From Pseudomonas sp. PA15(2017) (GTDB taxonomy: Bacteria; Pseudomonadota; Gammaproteobacteria; Pseudomonadales; Pseudomonadaceae): a stretch of DNA of 64,000 nt. The notes below the pieces were generated by a model, which had not been told where the DNA came from, did no database searches, and was given only the letters and a program-made list of their open reading frames with translations. Of the stretch, positions 7,763-15,676 are shown one piece after another (the first letter of the stretch is position 1; every line of letters starts with the position of its first letter). The stretch is from assembly GCF_001945395.1 (NCBI RefSeq), contig NZ_MSXV01000030.1, positions 1 to 64,000 of the forward strand, written 5' to 3'. Made by a program: the position numbers and the translations under genes.

Positions 7763-8003
7763 CGCTTCGCGCCGAGGGCGATGCTCCTACCGACATGGCG
7801 TCGAACCGTCGATATTGCAGGCTCCTCGATGCTGTAGGAGCCTGCTTGCGGGCGAATGGTTGTCGCGCCGCAGATGTTGAGAACGGCCACTGTCGCATTC
7901 GCGCCGAGGGCGACGCTCCTACCGGCATGGTGTCGAACCGTCGATTTTGCAAACGCCTCGATACTGTAGCCGCGCCCTGCGGCGAGTGGTTGTCGCGACG
8001 CGG
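7763..8003. repeat. Two direct copies of a ~110-bp repeat (131-bp period)
   Basis: Bases 7763-7873 and 7894-8003 align along their length: CGCGCCGAGGGCGAYGCTCC, then a shared TCGAACCGTCGAT segment, then CTCGATRCTGTAG, ending GAATGGTTGTCGCG or GAGTGGTTGTCGCG. Inside each is a REP-like GTAGGAGCCTGC...GCGGGCG palindrome that is better preserved in copy 1. A weaker third trace lies near 8017-8045. The stretch 7702-8049 between the DUF971 gene and rpmJ2 contains no supportable gene. Confidence 0.75.
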
Positions 8004-8049
8004 CCTTGGAAAGATGGCTGCAATCGCGCCGCGATGGCGATGCAGGCAC

Positions 8050-8205
8050 TTATCCCTTGTTCTTGCGTTGTGGCTTGGGCCGGCCCTGCACGCACTTGAA
8101 GCGCGGTTCGGTCTTGCAGATCACGTAGATGCGGCCGCGACGTTTGACGATCTGGCAGTCGCGATGACGCAACTTGGCCTGTTTAAGCGAGGCGACTACT
8201 TTCAT
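8050..8205 (-). CDS. rpmJ2: Ribosomal protein bL36, alternative type B (YkgO-like)
   Basis: This 51-residue reading frame encodes [20 protein letters not shown] and then [21 protein letters not shown] with a basic tail. It matches the type-B L36 paralogue ([31 protein letters not shown]). Type-B copies replace the zinc-binding L36 when zinc is scarce. Its ATG overlaps the rpmE2 stop (ATGA), so the two are one transcript under the Zur box upstream of rpmE2. Three Cys remain (17, 30 and 38), but not the four-ligand zinc ribbon of the primary protein. Confidence 0.9.
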   Translation of the reverse strand: MKVVASLKQAKLRHRDCQIVKRRGRIYVICKTEPRFKCVQGRPKPQRKNKG

Positions 8206-8462
8206 GCCTTGGCTCCTGCGAAGCCTGCAAAGCGCTTGTTGAAGCCAGCCACACGGCCTTCGCTGGTGACCTGGCGCTGCTGGCCGGTATAGATGGGATG
8301 CGAGGCGCTGGACACGTCCAGGGTGACGTAGGGATAGGTGTTGCCATCGCTGTGCTGGCGAGTCTTGTCGGTGTCGACCGTCGAGCCGATCAGCCAGTAG
8401 GCGTCAGCAGCGACGTCGTGGAACAGAACAGGGCGATAGCCGGGGTGAATACCTGGTTTCAT
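8202..8462 (-). CDS. rpmE2: Ribosomal protein bL31, type B (zinc-independent paralogue)
   Basis: The 86-residue protein begins [16 protein letters not shown], has STVDTDKT and [18 protein letters not shown], and contains no cysteine. These are the marks of type-B L31, which takes the place of the CxxC zinc form during zinc limitation. The start at 8462 was chosen over the TTG-like upstream codons because MKPGIHP is the family N-terminus. The gene is followed by rpmJ2 with a four-base overlap. A Zur-box-like palindrome is centred 25 bases upstream of the start, which fits zinc-responsive repression. Confidence 0.93.
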   Translation of the reverse strand: MKPGIHPGYRPVLFHDVAADAYWLIGSTVDTDKTRQHSDGNTYPYVTLDVSSASHPIYTGQQRQVTSEGRVAGFNKRFAGFAGAKA

Positions 8463-8479
8463 GAGAGCTCCGATAATTA

Positions 8480-8494
8480 CGTTATAAGATAACA
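8480..8494 (-). promoter_or_regulatory. Zur box 1 (rpmE2-rpmJ2)
   Basis: CGTTATAAGATAACA matches the gammaproteobacterial Zur consensus TGTTATAWTATAACA at 13 of 15 positions, with perfect GTTAT/ATAAC arms. It sits just upstream of rpmE2, whose orthologues are known members of Zur regulons. A TATAAA on the minus strand at about 8497-8502 may be the -10 element. Confidence 0.8.
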
Positions 8495-8595
8495 TTTATA
8501 GTGTTGTTGATTATGATTCCCATTGCAAGTTCTGGGTCGATAATTTCAGGGGCCATGCGTGGCCGGGCATCAAGAGCTGATTCGGCTTGCTAAAA

Positions 8596-8610
8596 TGTTA
8601 TGTTATAACA
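8596..8610 (+). promoter_or_regulatory. Zur box 2, upstream of the riboswitch-controlled importer
   Basis: TGTTATGTTATAACA matches the Zur consensus TGTTATAWTATAACA at 14 of 15 positions, better than box 1. On the plus strand it covers a possible -10 (TATAAC, 8604-8609) with a weak -35 (TTCGGC, 8581-8586) 17 bp upstream. That position would let zinc-loaded Zur block transcription into the cobalamin riboswitch and importer operon. It could also act at a distance on rpmE2, which lies 134 bp away on the other strand. Confidence 0.7.
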
Positions 8611-8721
8611 ATAATGGCCGCGCTTTTGCGCAGGGCACTGCGTGGGCTTGGCTGGAACCGATTGCAGTCGGTGAACGGAAACTGCGGCAAAGCGCTGCAG
8701 GCGGATCACTTAATCGTTTAA

Positions 8722-8900
8722 GATGCCGCCGCCGGTTTCCGCGAGGAATTAATAGGGAATCCGTCGCCGCCTCTGGTGGCCAAACGGAACTGCCCCCGCA
8801 ACTGTAGGTACTGAGCAGCGCTGCATTCGTGTCACTGGAATCGCTTCCGGGAAGGCCGCCGCGCTGCATGGACGTACCAGTCAGGAGACCTGCCGGCATG
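8722..8900 (+). ncRNA. Cobalamin riboswitch
   Basis: The conserved pieces appear in order: AATAGGGAATCC (about 8751-8762), ACGGAACTGCCCCCGCAACTGT (about 8784-8805), GTCACTGG (8831-8838), CCGGGAAGGC (8847-8856) and AGTCAGGAGACCTGCC (8879-8894, the B12 box). The ends GATGCCG and CGGCAT can form stem P1. Cobalamin-bound switches of this class turn their downstream gene off. About 180 bases separate it from the start at 9080; bases 8901-9079 are GC-rich and hold the ribosome site TAGGAG (9065-9070), so control by translation is plausible. It implies that the importer downstream serves cobalt, cobalamin or a related ligand. Confidence 0.93.
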
Positions 8901-9079
8901 GGTCTGATTCCGCTTCTGCGGGCAGGCGCCAGTAATCGAACCGCCGGCGGGGTGTCCGGGAGGGGGCATCCGTGATCACTTCCCGCAAGGGACAGGTGCG
9001 GCCATGGCCGCGCAGCGTGATGTGTTCTCCAGCCTACGCACTGCCGTTATGCGTATTTGTTGATTAGGAGATCACCCGC

Positions 9080-10087
9080 ATGTTCGTACCACGCCTTGCC
9101 GTCATCGGCGCCGCCCTGGCGCTGTCTTCCATGGCTCATGCCACCGGCCCGACCCAATACCCGCTCACCCTGGAAAACTGCGGCCAGTCGCTAACGTTCG
9201 CGAAAAGCCCCGGCAACGCCGTGACCATCGGCCAGGCGGGTACCGAAATCCTTTATTCCCTGGGCCTGGGCGAACGCCTGGCCGGCACCTCGCTGTGGTT
9301 CAGCCACGTGCTGCCCGAATTCGAGGCGCAGAATGCCAAGGTGCCGCGCCTGGCCGACAACGACCCAAGCTTCGAATCGGTGATCAACAAGCGCCCGGGC
9401 CTGGTTGCGGTGCAGTTCGAGTGGATGGTGGGCGAGCAGGGCGTGGTGGGTACGCGCAAGCAGTTTCACGACCTGAACATCCCCACCTACATCATGCCGA
9501 CCGACTGCGAAGGCAAGGACAACCTGGTCGGCGCCGACGGTACCCGCCTGCAGCCGTTCCAGATCGACAGCCTGTACAAGAGCATCAACCAGCTGGCGCA
9601 GATCTTTGACGTGCAGGACAAGGGCGACGCCCTGGTCGCCGACCTGCAGAAGCGCCTGGCCGCGGCGGTGGCCGGTGCCGAGCAGCGCCAGGCCAAGGAT
9701 ATTTCCGCGCTGTTCTGGTTCTCCAGCCCGGACATGGATCTGGACCCGTACGTGGCCGGCCAGAAGGGCGTGGCCGACTACATGATGAAGTCCCTGGGAT
9801 TGCGCAACGTGGTCGAGTCCAGCGAGGAGTGGCCGAGCGTCGGCTGGGAAACCCTGGCCAAGGCCAACCCCACGGTGCTGGTGCTGGCGCGCATGGACCG
9901 TCGTCGCTTTCCCGCCGACGACGTGGAAAAGAAGCTCGAATTCCTGCGCAACGACCCGGTCGCCAAGCACATGGATGCCGTCAAGAACGGGCGTATCGTG
10001 ATCATCGACGCCGATGGCATGCAGGCCTCGTTGCGCATGATCACAGGCATCGAAACCCTCGCCAAGGCCGTTGACGAATTCCAATGA
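9080..10087 (+). CDS. ABC importer periplasmic binding protein (BtuF/FhuD/TroA-like, metal-complex class)
   Basis: The 335-residue protein has a signal peptide cut predicted after SSMAHA (residue 21), then a class-III binding fold with two lobes joined by a long helix: GQAGTEILYSLGLGERLAGTS near the start, and KNGRIVIIDADGMQAS near the end. This class binds iron-siderophores, haem, cobalamin and cobalt or zinc complexes. The cobalamin riboswitch and Zur box ahead argue for cobalt or a cobalt-containing ligand; zinc complexes are the main alternative. There is no lipobox. It overlaps the permease start by four bases. Confidence 0.85.
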   Translation: MFVPRLAVIGAALALSSMAHATGPTQYPLTLENCGQSLTFAKSPGNAVTIGQAGTEILYSLGLGERLAGTSLWFSHVLPEFEAQNAKVPRLADNDPSFESVINKRPGLVAVQFEWMVGEQGVVGTRKQFHDLNIPTYIMPTDCEGKDNLVGADGTRLQPFQIDSLYKSINQLAQIFDVQDKGDALVADLQKRLAAAVAGAEQRQAKDISALFWFSSPDMDLDPYVAGQKGVADYMMKSLGLRNVVESSEEWPSVGWETLAKANPTVLVLARMDRRRFPADDVEKKLEFLRNDPVAKHMDAVKNGRIVIIDADGMQASLRMITGIETLAKAVDEFQ

Positions 10088-11118
10088 TCGCACGCAGTTC
10101 TCGCCTGCTCCTGCTGACCATCGCCTGCCTGCTGCTCCTGGGTGTGGCGGTGATCGCCGGAGTCGCCCTGGGCGAAACCCGCATTGCGCCCTCGGTGGTG
10201 TTTCAGGTACTGGCCAACAAACTGTTCGCGGCGGGCTTCGTGCTCGACCCGATCGATGAAGGCATCGTCTGGAATTACCGCCTGACCCGCGCCCTGGTCG
10301 CTGCCAGCTGCGGGGCCGGGTTGGCGGTGTCCGGGGTGGTGCTGCAGGCGCTGCTTCGTAACCCGCTGGCCGACCCCTACCTGCTGGGCATTTCTGCTGG
10401 CGCGTCCACCGGCGCGGTCTCCGTGGCCTTGCTTGGCTTGGGCGCCGGCATGCTGTCGTTGTCCATGGGCGCCTTTCTCGGCGCGGTCGCCGCGTTCGCC
10501 CTGGTCGCGCTGCTGGCCCGAGCGGCGGGCGGCGGTGCGATCAGCGGCAGTGCACAGATCATTCTTGCCGGCATCGCCGGCTCCCAGTTATTCAACGCAC
10601 TGACCTCGTTTCTGATCACCAAGTCGGCCAGCGCCGAGCAGGCTCGCGGCATCATGTTCTGGCTGCTCGGCAACCTGAGCGGAGTCGACTGGCAAGATGT
10701 GCTGCTGGCCGTGCCGATGGCCCTGGCCGGGGTCTTGCTGGTCGCCTGGCACACACGGGCGCTGGATGCCTTCACCTTTGGTGCCGAGTCGGCGGCTTCG
10801 CTGGGCGTGCCGGTGCGTCGTGTGCAGGCCACCTTGATCGCCTGTACCGCACTGGTTACCGCGGTGATGGTGTCGATCGTCGGCTCCATCGGCTTCGTCG
10901 GCCTGGTGATTCCCCACGCTGCGCGGTTGCTGGTGGGCGCGCGGCATGGTCGGCTGGTGCCGGTTTCGGCGCTGATCGGCGCAGTGTTCCTGATCGCCGC
11001 CGATGTGCTGTCGCGCACGGCGATCAAGGGCCAGGTGCTGCCCATTGGGGTGGTCACCGCGCTGGTCGGTGCACCGGCATTCGCGGTGATTCTGGTGCGC
11101 GGGAGGCGGGTACGATGA
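10084..11118 (+). CDS. FecCD-family ABC importer permease
   Basis: The 344-residue protein has about ten hydrophobic segments and the family motifs GAGLAVSGVVLQALLRNPLADPYLLGISAG (near residues 77-107) and GSIGFVGLVIPHAARLLVG (near 263-281). FecCD permeases form homodimers that move iron chelates, haem, cobalamin or zinc complexes across the inner membrane. It starts inside the last codon of the binding-protein gene and ends overlapping the ATPase start. Confidence 0.93.
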   Translation: MIARSSRLLLLTIACLLLLGVAVIAGVALGETRIAPSVVFQVLANKLFAAGFVLDPIDEGIVWNYRLTRALVAASCGAGLAVSGVVLQALLRNPLADPYLLGISAGASTGAVSVALLGLGAGMLSLSMGAFLGAVAAFALVALLARAAGGGAISGSAQIILAGIAGSQLFNALTSFLITKSASAEQARGIMFWLLGNLSGVDWQDVLLAVPMALAGVLLVAWHTRALDAFTFGAESAASLGVPVRRVQATLIACTALVTAVMVSIVGSIGFVGLVIPHAARLLVGARHGRLVPVSALIGAVFLIAADVLSRTAIKGQVLPIGVVTALVGAPAFAVILVRGRRVR

Positions 11119-11882
11119 GCACCGTGTTGCAATGCAGCGACCTTGGCTGGTCGGTGAAGGGCCGGGCGATCGTGGCCGGCGTCGATCTGCAGATTCGCCA
11201 GGGCGAAACCCTGGGGCTGATCGGGCCCAACGGTTCGGGCAAATCGACCCTGCTCAAGCTGCTTTCCGGCATTCGTGCGCCAGGCAGTGGCCAGGTACAG
11301 TTGCATGGCAAGCCATTGACGAGCCTGAGCCGCCGCGACGTGGCCCGGCAACTGGCTTTCGTCGAGCAGCAGGCCGATACCAGTGACGCGGTGACGGTGC
11401 GCGATGCCGTCGAACTGGGACGTACGCCGTGGTTGTCGGCGCTGCAGCCCTGGTCCGTCAGTGACGAGCGCATCGTCATGCAGGCCCTGGCCGACGTGGA
11501 CATGGCCCACATGCGCGAGCATGCCTGGAGCACTCTGTCCGGGGGCGAGCGCCAGCGCGTACACATCGCCCGGGCGCTGGCCCAGCAGCCGCAGATCCTG
11601 CTGCTCGACGAGCCGACCAACCATCTGGACATCCAGCACCAATTGTCGATTCTCAACCTGGTGCGGGCGCTACCGGTCACCACGCTGATCGCCCTGCATG
11701 ACCTCAACCAGGCCCTGGAATGCGACCGCTTGGGGGTCATGGAGCGCGGCCGGCTGGTGGCACTGGGCGAGCCCGATGAGGTGCTGACCACCGAACGCCT
11801 GCGCGACACCTTCGGCGTGCGCGCTCGCTACCTGACCGACCCGGAAGACGGCGCCCGGGTCCTGCGTTTTCATCCTGCCTGA
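11115..11882 (+). CDS. ABC importer ATP-binding protein (BtuD/FecE/HmuV class)
   Basis: The 255-residue ATPase has Walker A GPNGSGKST (about 37-45), signature LSGGERQRV, and Walker B ILLLDEPTNHLD with the switch His in IALHDLNQA. The sequence VRDAVELGRTPW after the Q-loop is typical of the FecE/BtuD/HmuV group, which pairs with FecCD permeases. It completes the three-gene importer. Confidence 0.93.
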   Translation: MSTVLQCSDLGWSVKGRAIVAGVDLQIRQGETLGLIGPNGSGKSTLLKLLSGIRAPGSGQVQLHGKPLTSLSRRDVARQLAFVEQQADTSDAVTVRDAVELGRTPWLSALQPWSVSDERIVMQALADVDMAHMREHAWSTLSGGERQRVHIARALAQQPQILLLDEPTNHLDIQHQLSILNLVRALPVTTLIALHDLNQALECDRLGVMERGRLVALGEPDEVLTTERLRDTFGVRARYLTDPEDGARVLRFHPA

Positions 11883-11896
11883 CACGGACGGTTCCC

Positions 11897-12325
11897 ATGC
11901 CTATTCGTTACGCAATCGCCTTGCTGGCGACCCTGTTCTGCACCGCGGCCCTGGCCGAGGTGCACGAAGTGAAAATGCTCAACCGTGGCGCTAGCGGGCC
12001 CATGGTCTACGAGCCGGATTACCTGGCCATCGCGCCGGGTGACACGGTGAAGTTCATCGCCACCCAACCGAGCCACAATGCCGCGAGCCTGCCAGGTTTC
12101 CTGCCCGATGGCGCCGAACCGTTCAAGGGCAGGATCAACGAAGAAGTCGAAGTGAAATTCGACGTGCCGGGCTTCTATGGCATCCAGTGCATTCCGCACC
12201 TGGCCATGGGCATGGTGATGCTGATTCAGGTCGGCGGAACTCCGCTCAGCGAGGTGCAGATTCCCGCATCCCTGCCGGCGCGTGCCAAGCAGCGTTTCGA
12301 GCAGATCGTCGAGCGGGCGAATTAG
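11897..12325 (+). CDS. Pseudoazurin (periplasmic blue copper protein)
   Basis: The 142-residue precursor has a signal peptide ending near ALA (residue 20). The mature part follows pseudoazurin: MLNRGASGPMVYEPDYL, GDTVKFIATQPSHNAAS and IQCIPHLAMGMVMLIQVG. The four type-1 copper ligands are visible as His60, Cys98, His101 and Met106 with the canonical spacing. Pseudoazurins carry electrons to nitrite or nitrous oxide reductase or to cytochrome oxidases. No denitrification gene is nearby; it is 14 bases after the importer ATPase gene and so may respond to zinc and cobalamin as well, which is unusual. Confidence 0.92.
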   Translation: MPIRYAIALLATLFCTAALAEVHEVKMLNRGASGPMVYEPDYLAIAPGDTVKFIATQPSHNAASLPGFLPDGAEPFKGRINEEVEVKFDVPGFYGIQCIPHLAMGMVMLIQVGGTPLSEVQIPASLPARAKQRFEQIVERAN

Positions 12326-12366
12326 GCATACTGAGGGCCATTTCCTGCGATGAGTGTCGTGCCCTG

Positions 12367-13590
12367 ATGCGCCGTATCCTCACCACCCTGACGTCACTTT
12401 CGCCTGCGGCGCGTGTGCTGATCCTCAATGGGCTGAGCTTCAACTTCGGCTTCTACATGTTGATGCCGTACCTGGCCGGGCATCTGAGCGAGAATCTCGG
12501 CCTGGCCGGCTGGGCCGTGGGCCTGGTGCTCGGCATCCGTGTGTTCAGCCAGCAGGGGCTGTTCCTGCTCGGCGGCCTGCTGGGGGATCGCATCGGCTAC
12601 CGCCGTGCCATTCTGATCGGCTGCGGGGTGCGCTGCGTTGGCTTTGCGGTATTCGGGTTTTCCGAGAGCCTCACGGTGCTGCTGCTGGCCGCCTGCCTGA
12701 GCGGTTTCGCCGGCGCACTGTTCACGCCCTGCGCCCAGGCCTACCTGGCGGACGAATGCCAGGACGCCCAGCTGCGCAAGCAGGCGTTCGCCCTGCACAA
12801 CATGGCGAGCACCGCCGGCATGCTGCTTGGCCCGTTGGCCGGCCTGCTGTTCATCAGCGTCGACTTCTCGGTGACCGGTAGCGTATCGGCGGCACTGTTC
12901 CTGGTGATGACGCTGGTGCAATGGCGCTTCCTGCCGCTCAAGGACCTGGTATCGGGCGAGGAGCCGGTGACCATGCTGCGCCAATGCCTGGACATGCTCC
13001 AGCAATGGCCATTCCTGCGCTTCGCCTTGCTGGCGGCTGCCTATCCTTTGCTGTTTCACCCGCTGTACCTGGCGGTGCCGGCCTACAGCCACGCCTATGG
13101 CGGTGGTCAGGAATGGATCACCCAGGTGTTCGTGATTACCGCACTGGTCGGCGTGTTGCTGCAAATGCCGGTCAGCACCCTGCGCCAGCGCTGGATGAGC
13201 GAAGGGCAGAGCATGGGCATCGGTTTGGCGCTGATGGCAGCCAGCTACGGCCTGTTGGCCGAGCCGCTGGTCAGCCTGTTCGGCGCCCAGTTGGCGGTGC
13301 AGGTGATGGCCGTGGTGTTCAGCCTTGGTAGCCTGCTGGTGCTGCCGCTGCTGTCGGCCCACGTGCCTCACTACGCCAGGCGTGGGCAGCTGGCCGCCTA
13401 TTACGGCTTCTTCGCCGGGGTAGGCGGTTTGGTCGCGTTGGTCAGCAACGTGCTGATCGGCCGCTTCCTGCCGACCGACCAGGCGCCGCCACAACTCCTG
13501 TGGTGGGCGTTGTGTGCCATCGGTGTGAGCGCCGGAATCGGGCTCACCCGGCATATGGCCCGTTTGAGCAATCCCGAGGTGCGCACATGA
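12367..13590 (+). CDS. MFS transporter (DHA1-like, MdtH-related)
   Basis: The 407-residue inner-membrane protein has about twelve hydrophobic segments and the MFS loop motif GDRIGYRRAILIG between helices 2 and 3 (about residues 71-83). The N-terminal FNFGFYMLMPYLAGHL and the VFSQQGLFLLGGLLGDRIG stretch resemble multidrug exporters of the MdtH group. The start at 12367 was taken because upstream in-frame sequence overlaps the pseudoazurin gene and has no membrane character. It lies 41 bases after the pseudoazurin gene and probably belongs to the same transcript. The exported compound is unknown; a chelator for the importer is one idea. Confidence 0.85.
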   Translation: MRRILTTLTSLSPAARVLILNGLSFNFGFYMLMPYLAGHLSENLGLAGWAVGLVLGIRVFSQQGLFLLGGLLGDRIGYRRAILIGCGVRCVGFAVFGFSESLTVLLLAACLSGFAGALFTPCAQAYLADECQDAQLRKQAFALHNMASTAGMLLGPLAGLLFISVDFSVTGSVSAALFLVMTLVQWRFLPLKDLVSGEEPVTMLRQCLDMLQQWPFLRFALLAAAYPLLFHPLYLAVPAYSHAYGGGQEWITQVFVITALVGVLLQMPVSTLRQRWMSEGQSMGIGLALMAASYGLLAEPLVSLFGAQLAVQVMAVVFSLGSLLVLPLLSAHVPHYARRGQLAAYYGFFAGVGGLVALVSNVLIGRFLPTDQAPPQLLWWALCAIGVSAGIGLTRHMARLSNPEVRT

Positions 13591-14000
13591 TTCCAATACG
13601 ACGGCTTCGCGCCATGCGTGGCATTACCTTAGCGATCGGCTTGCTGTTCGTAGCGCTGGCTCTGCCTGCCCAAGCGGCGTTTACGTTGCCGGGTGACGCG
13701 ATGCGCTGTACCCGTAGTGCTACGCTGGTCAACTGCACGGACCGTTTCGGCAATCACTACGGCATTTTTCAGCAGGGCAATGACACCCTGATGCGCGGCT
13801 ATGACGTGATCAGCGGCCTGAGCTGGGCGCAGACCAGCACCACCTATGGCCGCCTGCAACTGTTCACCGGCGTGAGTGCCGACGGGCAGGTGTGGTTCGG
13901 TTCCAGCCGGCGAATCGGCTGGAACGTGGTGAGCCGGCTGTCCAGCTCCAAGGGAGCGCGCGACCGAGTCAACTGCAATCGCCTGAGCGGTTGCCGCTGA
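13587..14000 (+). CDS. Small secreted protein of unknown function
   Basis: I do not recognise a family. The 137-residue product starts within the MFS stop (ATGA), so it is coupled to it. A basic start and hydrophobic segment ending LPAQAAF (about residues 18-34) form a good Sec signal peptide. The mature part of about 105 residues has four cysteines (MRCTR, VNCTD, VNCNR, SGCR), likely two disulfides, many aromatic/Gly residues and a basic tail. Being last in the zinc/B12-regulated operon it may take part in metal handling, but no metal motif is evident. Confidence 0.75.
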   Translation: MIPIRRLRAMRGITLAIGLLFVALALPAQAAFTLPGDAMRCTRSATLVNCTDRFGNHYGIFQQGNDTLMRGYDVISGLSWAQTSTTYGRLQLFTGVSADGQVWFGSSRRIGWNVVSRLSSSKGARDRVNCNRLSGCR

Positions 14001-14018
14001 CTCGTCGCGTAGGCGCGG

Positions 14019-15155
14019 TCAGCTGAAGCGCGGTAGGCGTTGCTCGTGATCGTCCGCCTCAGGTTCGGCCTGCTGCGGCAAGCCAGCAACCTTCAGCGTC
14101 GGCATGCGCTCGCCGACCAGGCGCAAATCACGGCGCGGCAGGGCGAAGCGCACATCCAGTTCGCGTAGTGCATCGAGCAGTTGCAGGTTGATCTCCTGCT
14201 GGATGTCCATGTACTGGTTGTAGTCCGAACTCTGCACGATATACACCACTTCGAAGGTCAGCTGACTCTCGTCGAAACCCAGGAAATGGGCGCGGTCGAA
14301 CTTGGCTTTCGGCGTGGCGCGAATGATTTCGCCGACTCGCTCCGAAACCTGGCGCACCTTGTCGCTCGGCGTGTCGTAGCTGATGCCGAACTTGAACACG
14401 ATGCGCCGGGTGTCCATGCGCTTGTAGTTATGCACGATCTGGCGCAACAGGTCGGCGTTGGCGCAGACCACCTGTTCGCCGCTGAGGCTGCGGATTCGTG
14501 TGGTCTTCAGGCCGATATGCTCGATGCTACCGGCCACCTCGCCGAACACCACGAAATCGCCGATCTCGAACGGCTTGTCGACACCGATCGACAGTGACGC
14601 GAACACGTCGCCCAGAACCGTCTGCACCGCCAATGCCACGGCGATACCGCCGACCCCGAGACTGGCCACCAGCGCGGTGATGTCTACGCCGAGGTTGGCG
14701 AGGATCGACAGCAGCATCACCGACCAGACGACGATCAGCACCATGATGCTGATGATGGTGGTCATCACCGGGTTGTAGCCGCTGCCGCCGTGCTTACCGA
14801 CCACCAGGCTGCGTGACCATAGGCGCACGCCGGTATCCACCCAAAGCGCGATCTGCAGGGCCAGCGCGACGAACCAGGTATGGCTGAGCGCAGCCTGCCA
14901 GCTTCCGGGCAGGTCCGGCAGGCGCAGCGCCAGCAACAGGGAGAAGGCCAACAGCAGCAAGCGGCTGGTACGGCCGATCACCACGGCGAGAAAATGCGGC
15001 CAGTTGCCATCCTGGCCCTTGGACCAGGCGCTGAGGCGCTTGTGCAGAATGCCCACCACGGCGCGCAGGACTGTGTAGATCACCGCCGTTGCAACCAACA
15101 CGATGGCCACGCCGGTCCACAGGTCGCGGTCGAGCCAGATGTTCCACTGTTCCAT
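14019..15155 (-). CDS. Mechanosensitive ion channel, MscS family
   Basis: The 378-residue protein has several N-terminal membrane segments and the MscS pore block LVASLGVGGIAVALAVQTVLGDV (about residues 160-182) followed by the beta-domain sequence FEIGDFVVFGEVAGSIEHIGLKTTRIRSLSGEQVVCANADL. A soluble C-terminal domain follows. Such channels release solutes on hypo-osmotic shock. The ATG at 15155 has a clear AGGAGA site upstream; the longer TTG reading from 15179 would put that site inside the gene. It converges on the small secreted protein gene with an 18-base gap. Confidence 0.92.
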   Translation of the reverse strand: MEQWNIWLDRDLWTGVAIVLVATAVIYTVLRAVVGILHKRLSAWSKGQDGNWPHFLAVVIGRTSRLLLLAFSLLLALRLPDLPGSWQAALSHTWFVALALQIALWVDTGVRLWSRSLVVGKHGGSGYNPVMTTIISIMVLIVVWSVMLLSILANLGVDITALVASLGVGGIAVALAVQTVLGDVFASLSIGVDKPFEIGDFVVFGEVAGSIEHIGLKTTRIRSLSGEQVVCANADLLRQIVHNYKRMDTRRIVFKFGISYDTPSDKVRQVSERVGEIIRATPKAKFDRAHFLGFDESQLTFEVVYIVQSSDYNQYMDIQQEINLQLLDALRELDVRFALPRRDLRLVGERMPTLKVAGLPQQAEPEADDHEQRLPRFS

Positions 15156-15444
15156 AGGTACGTCTCCTGAAAAATCCAATACAGTTTTCTGTAGGCCTCA
15201 GGGCGAAGAAGTTCAGATCAATGGCCTGCCGGAGAGGGCGTGGGGGTCGTCTGCATGCGGCAGGCTGTCGCACGCCGGCATGTCAATCGCCAATAGCTGA
15301 GCTAAGGTGGAGGGGTGATCTGAAGGCTTGTGCTCAGATGTTGCAGCGCAACGCCGGGCAGTGATCACAGGCCTCTGGCGCCGCAAACGATGCGGCGCGG
15401 GTAACCCTGATGCGGGCACCACGCCTGTCCGCCTGGAGAATGAC

Positions 15445-15537
15445 GTGACCTTCTATAGCCTTGATCTGCTGCTGATTCTTTTCCTGGTTACATTGTTGTT
15501 CACGGCCTTGCCGATCATCCTGATGCGCAGCCTATAG
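15445..15537 (+). CDS. Candidate 30-residue single-span membrane protein
   Basis: A GTG at 15445 behind GGAGA (15435-15439) opens a 30-codon frame ending in TAG at 15535. The product is mostly one hydrophobic helix (LLLILFLVTLLFTALPIIL) with a short polar start and RSL end, the typical shape of bacterial small membrane proteins. The upstream in-frame sequence is not protein-like. Its surroundings, 15156-15444 and 15538-15676, hold nothing else apart from a repeat at 15541-15590. Confidence 0.45.
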   Translation: MTFYSLDLLLILFLVTLLFTALPIILMRSL

Positions 15538-15540
15538 GGC

Positions 15541-15590
15541 CCGTTGACGTTTCAGCGCAAGCCGCGTTGCTGCGAGAAATCTCGCCAGGC
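15541..15590. repeat. Half-copy of the GTTGACGTTTCA repeat family
   Basis: CGTTGACGTTTCAGCGCAAGCCGC, followed by GAGAAATCTCGCC, matches the left half of the complete element at 20850-21000. The right-hand inverted end is missing here, so this is a decayed or one-ended copy. Confidence 0.6.
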
Positions 15591-15676
15591 CGGGCGACGA
15601 TTCGCGAGGCGGAGGACGCAGGGAATGTGTCCCCTTTTCATAGACCAGTCCTCTGCGGGACCAAACACCTAGCCCT

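Noticed and set aside
7763..8003. Possible CRISPR array
   Set aside because: Only two long copies, with no short regular repeats, spacers or cas genes; it is a tandem intergenic repeat.
12187..12366. Longer N-terminus for the MFS protein
   Set aside because: The added 60 codons overlap the pseudoazurin gene in another frame and are not membrane-like.
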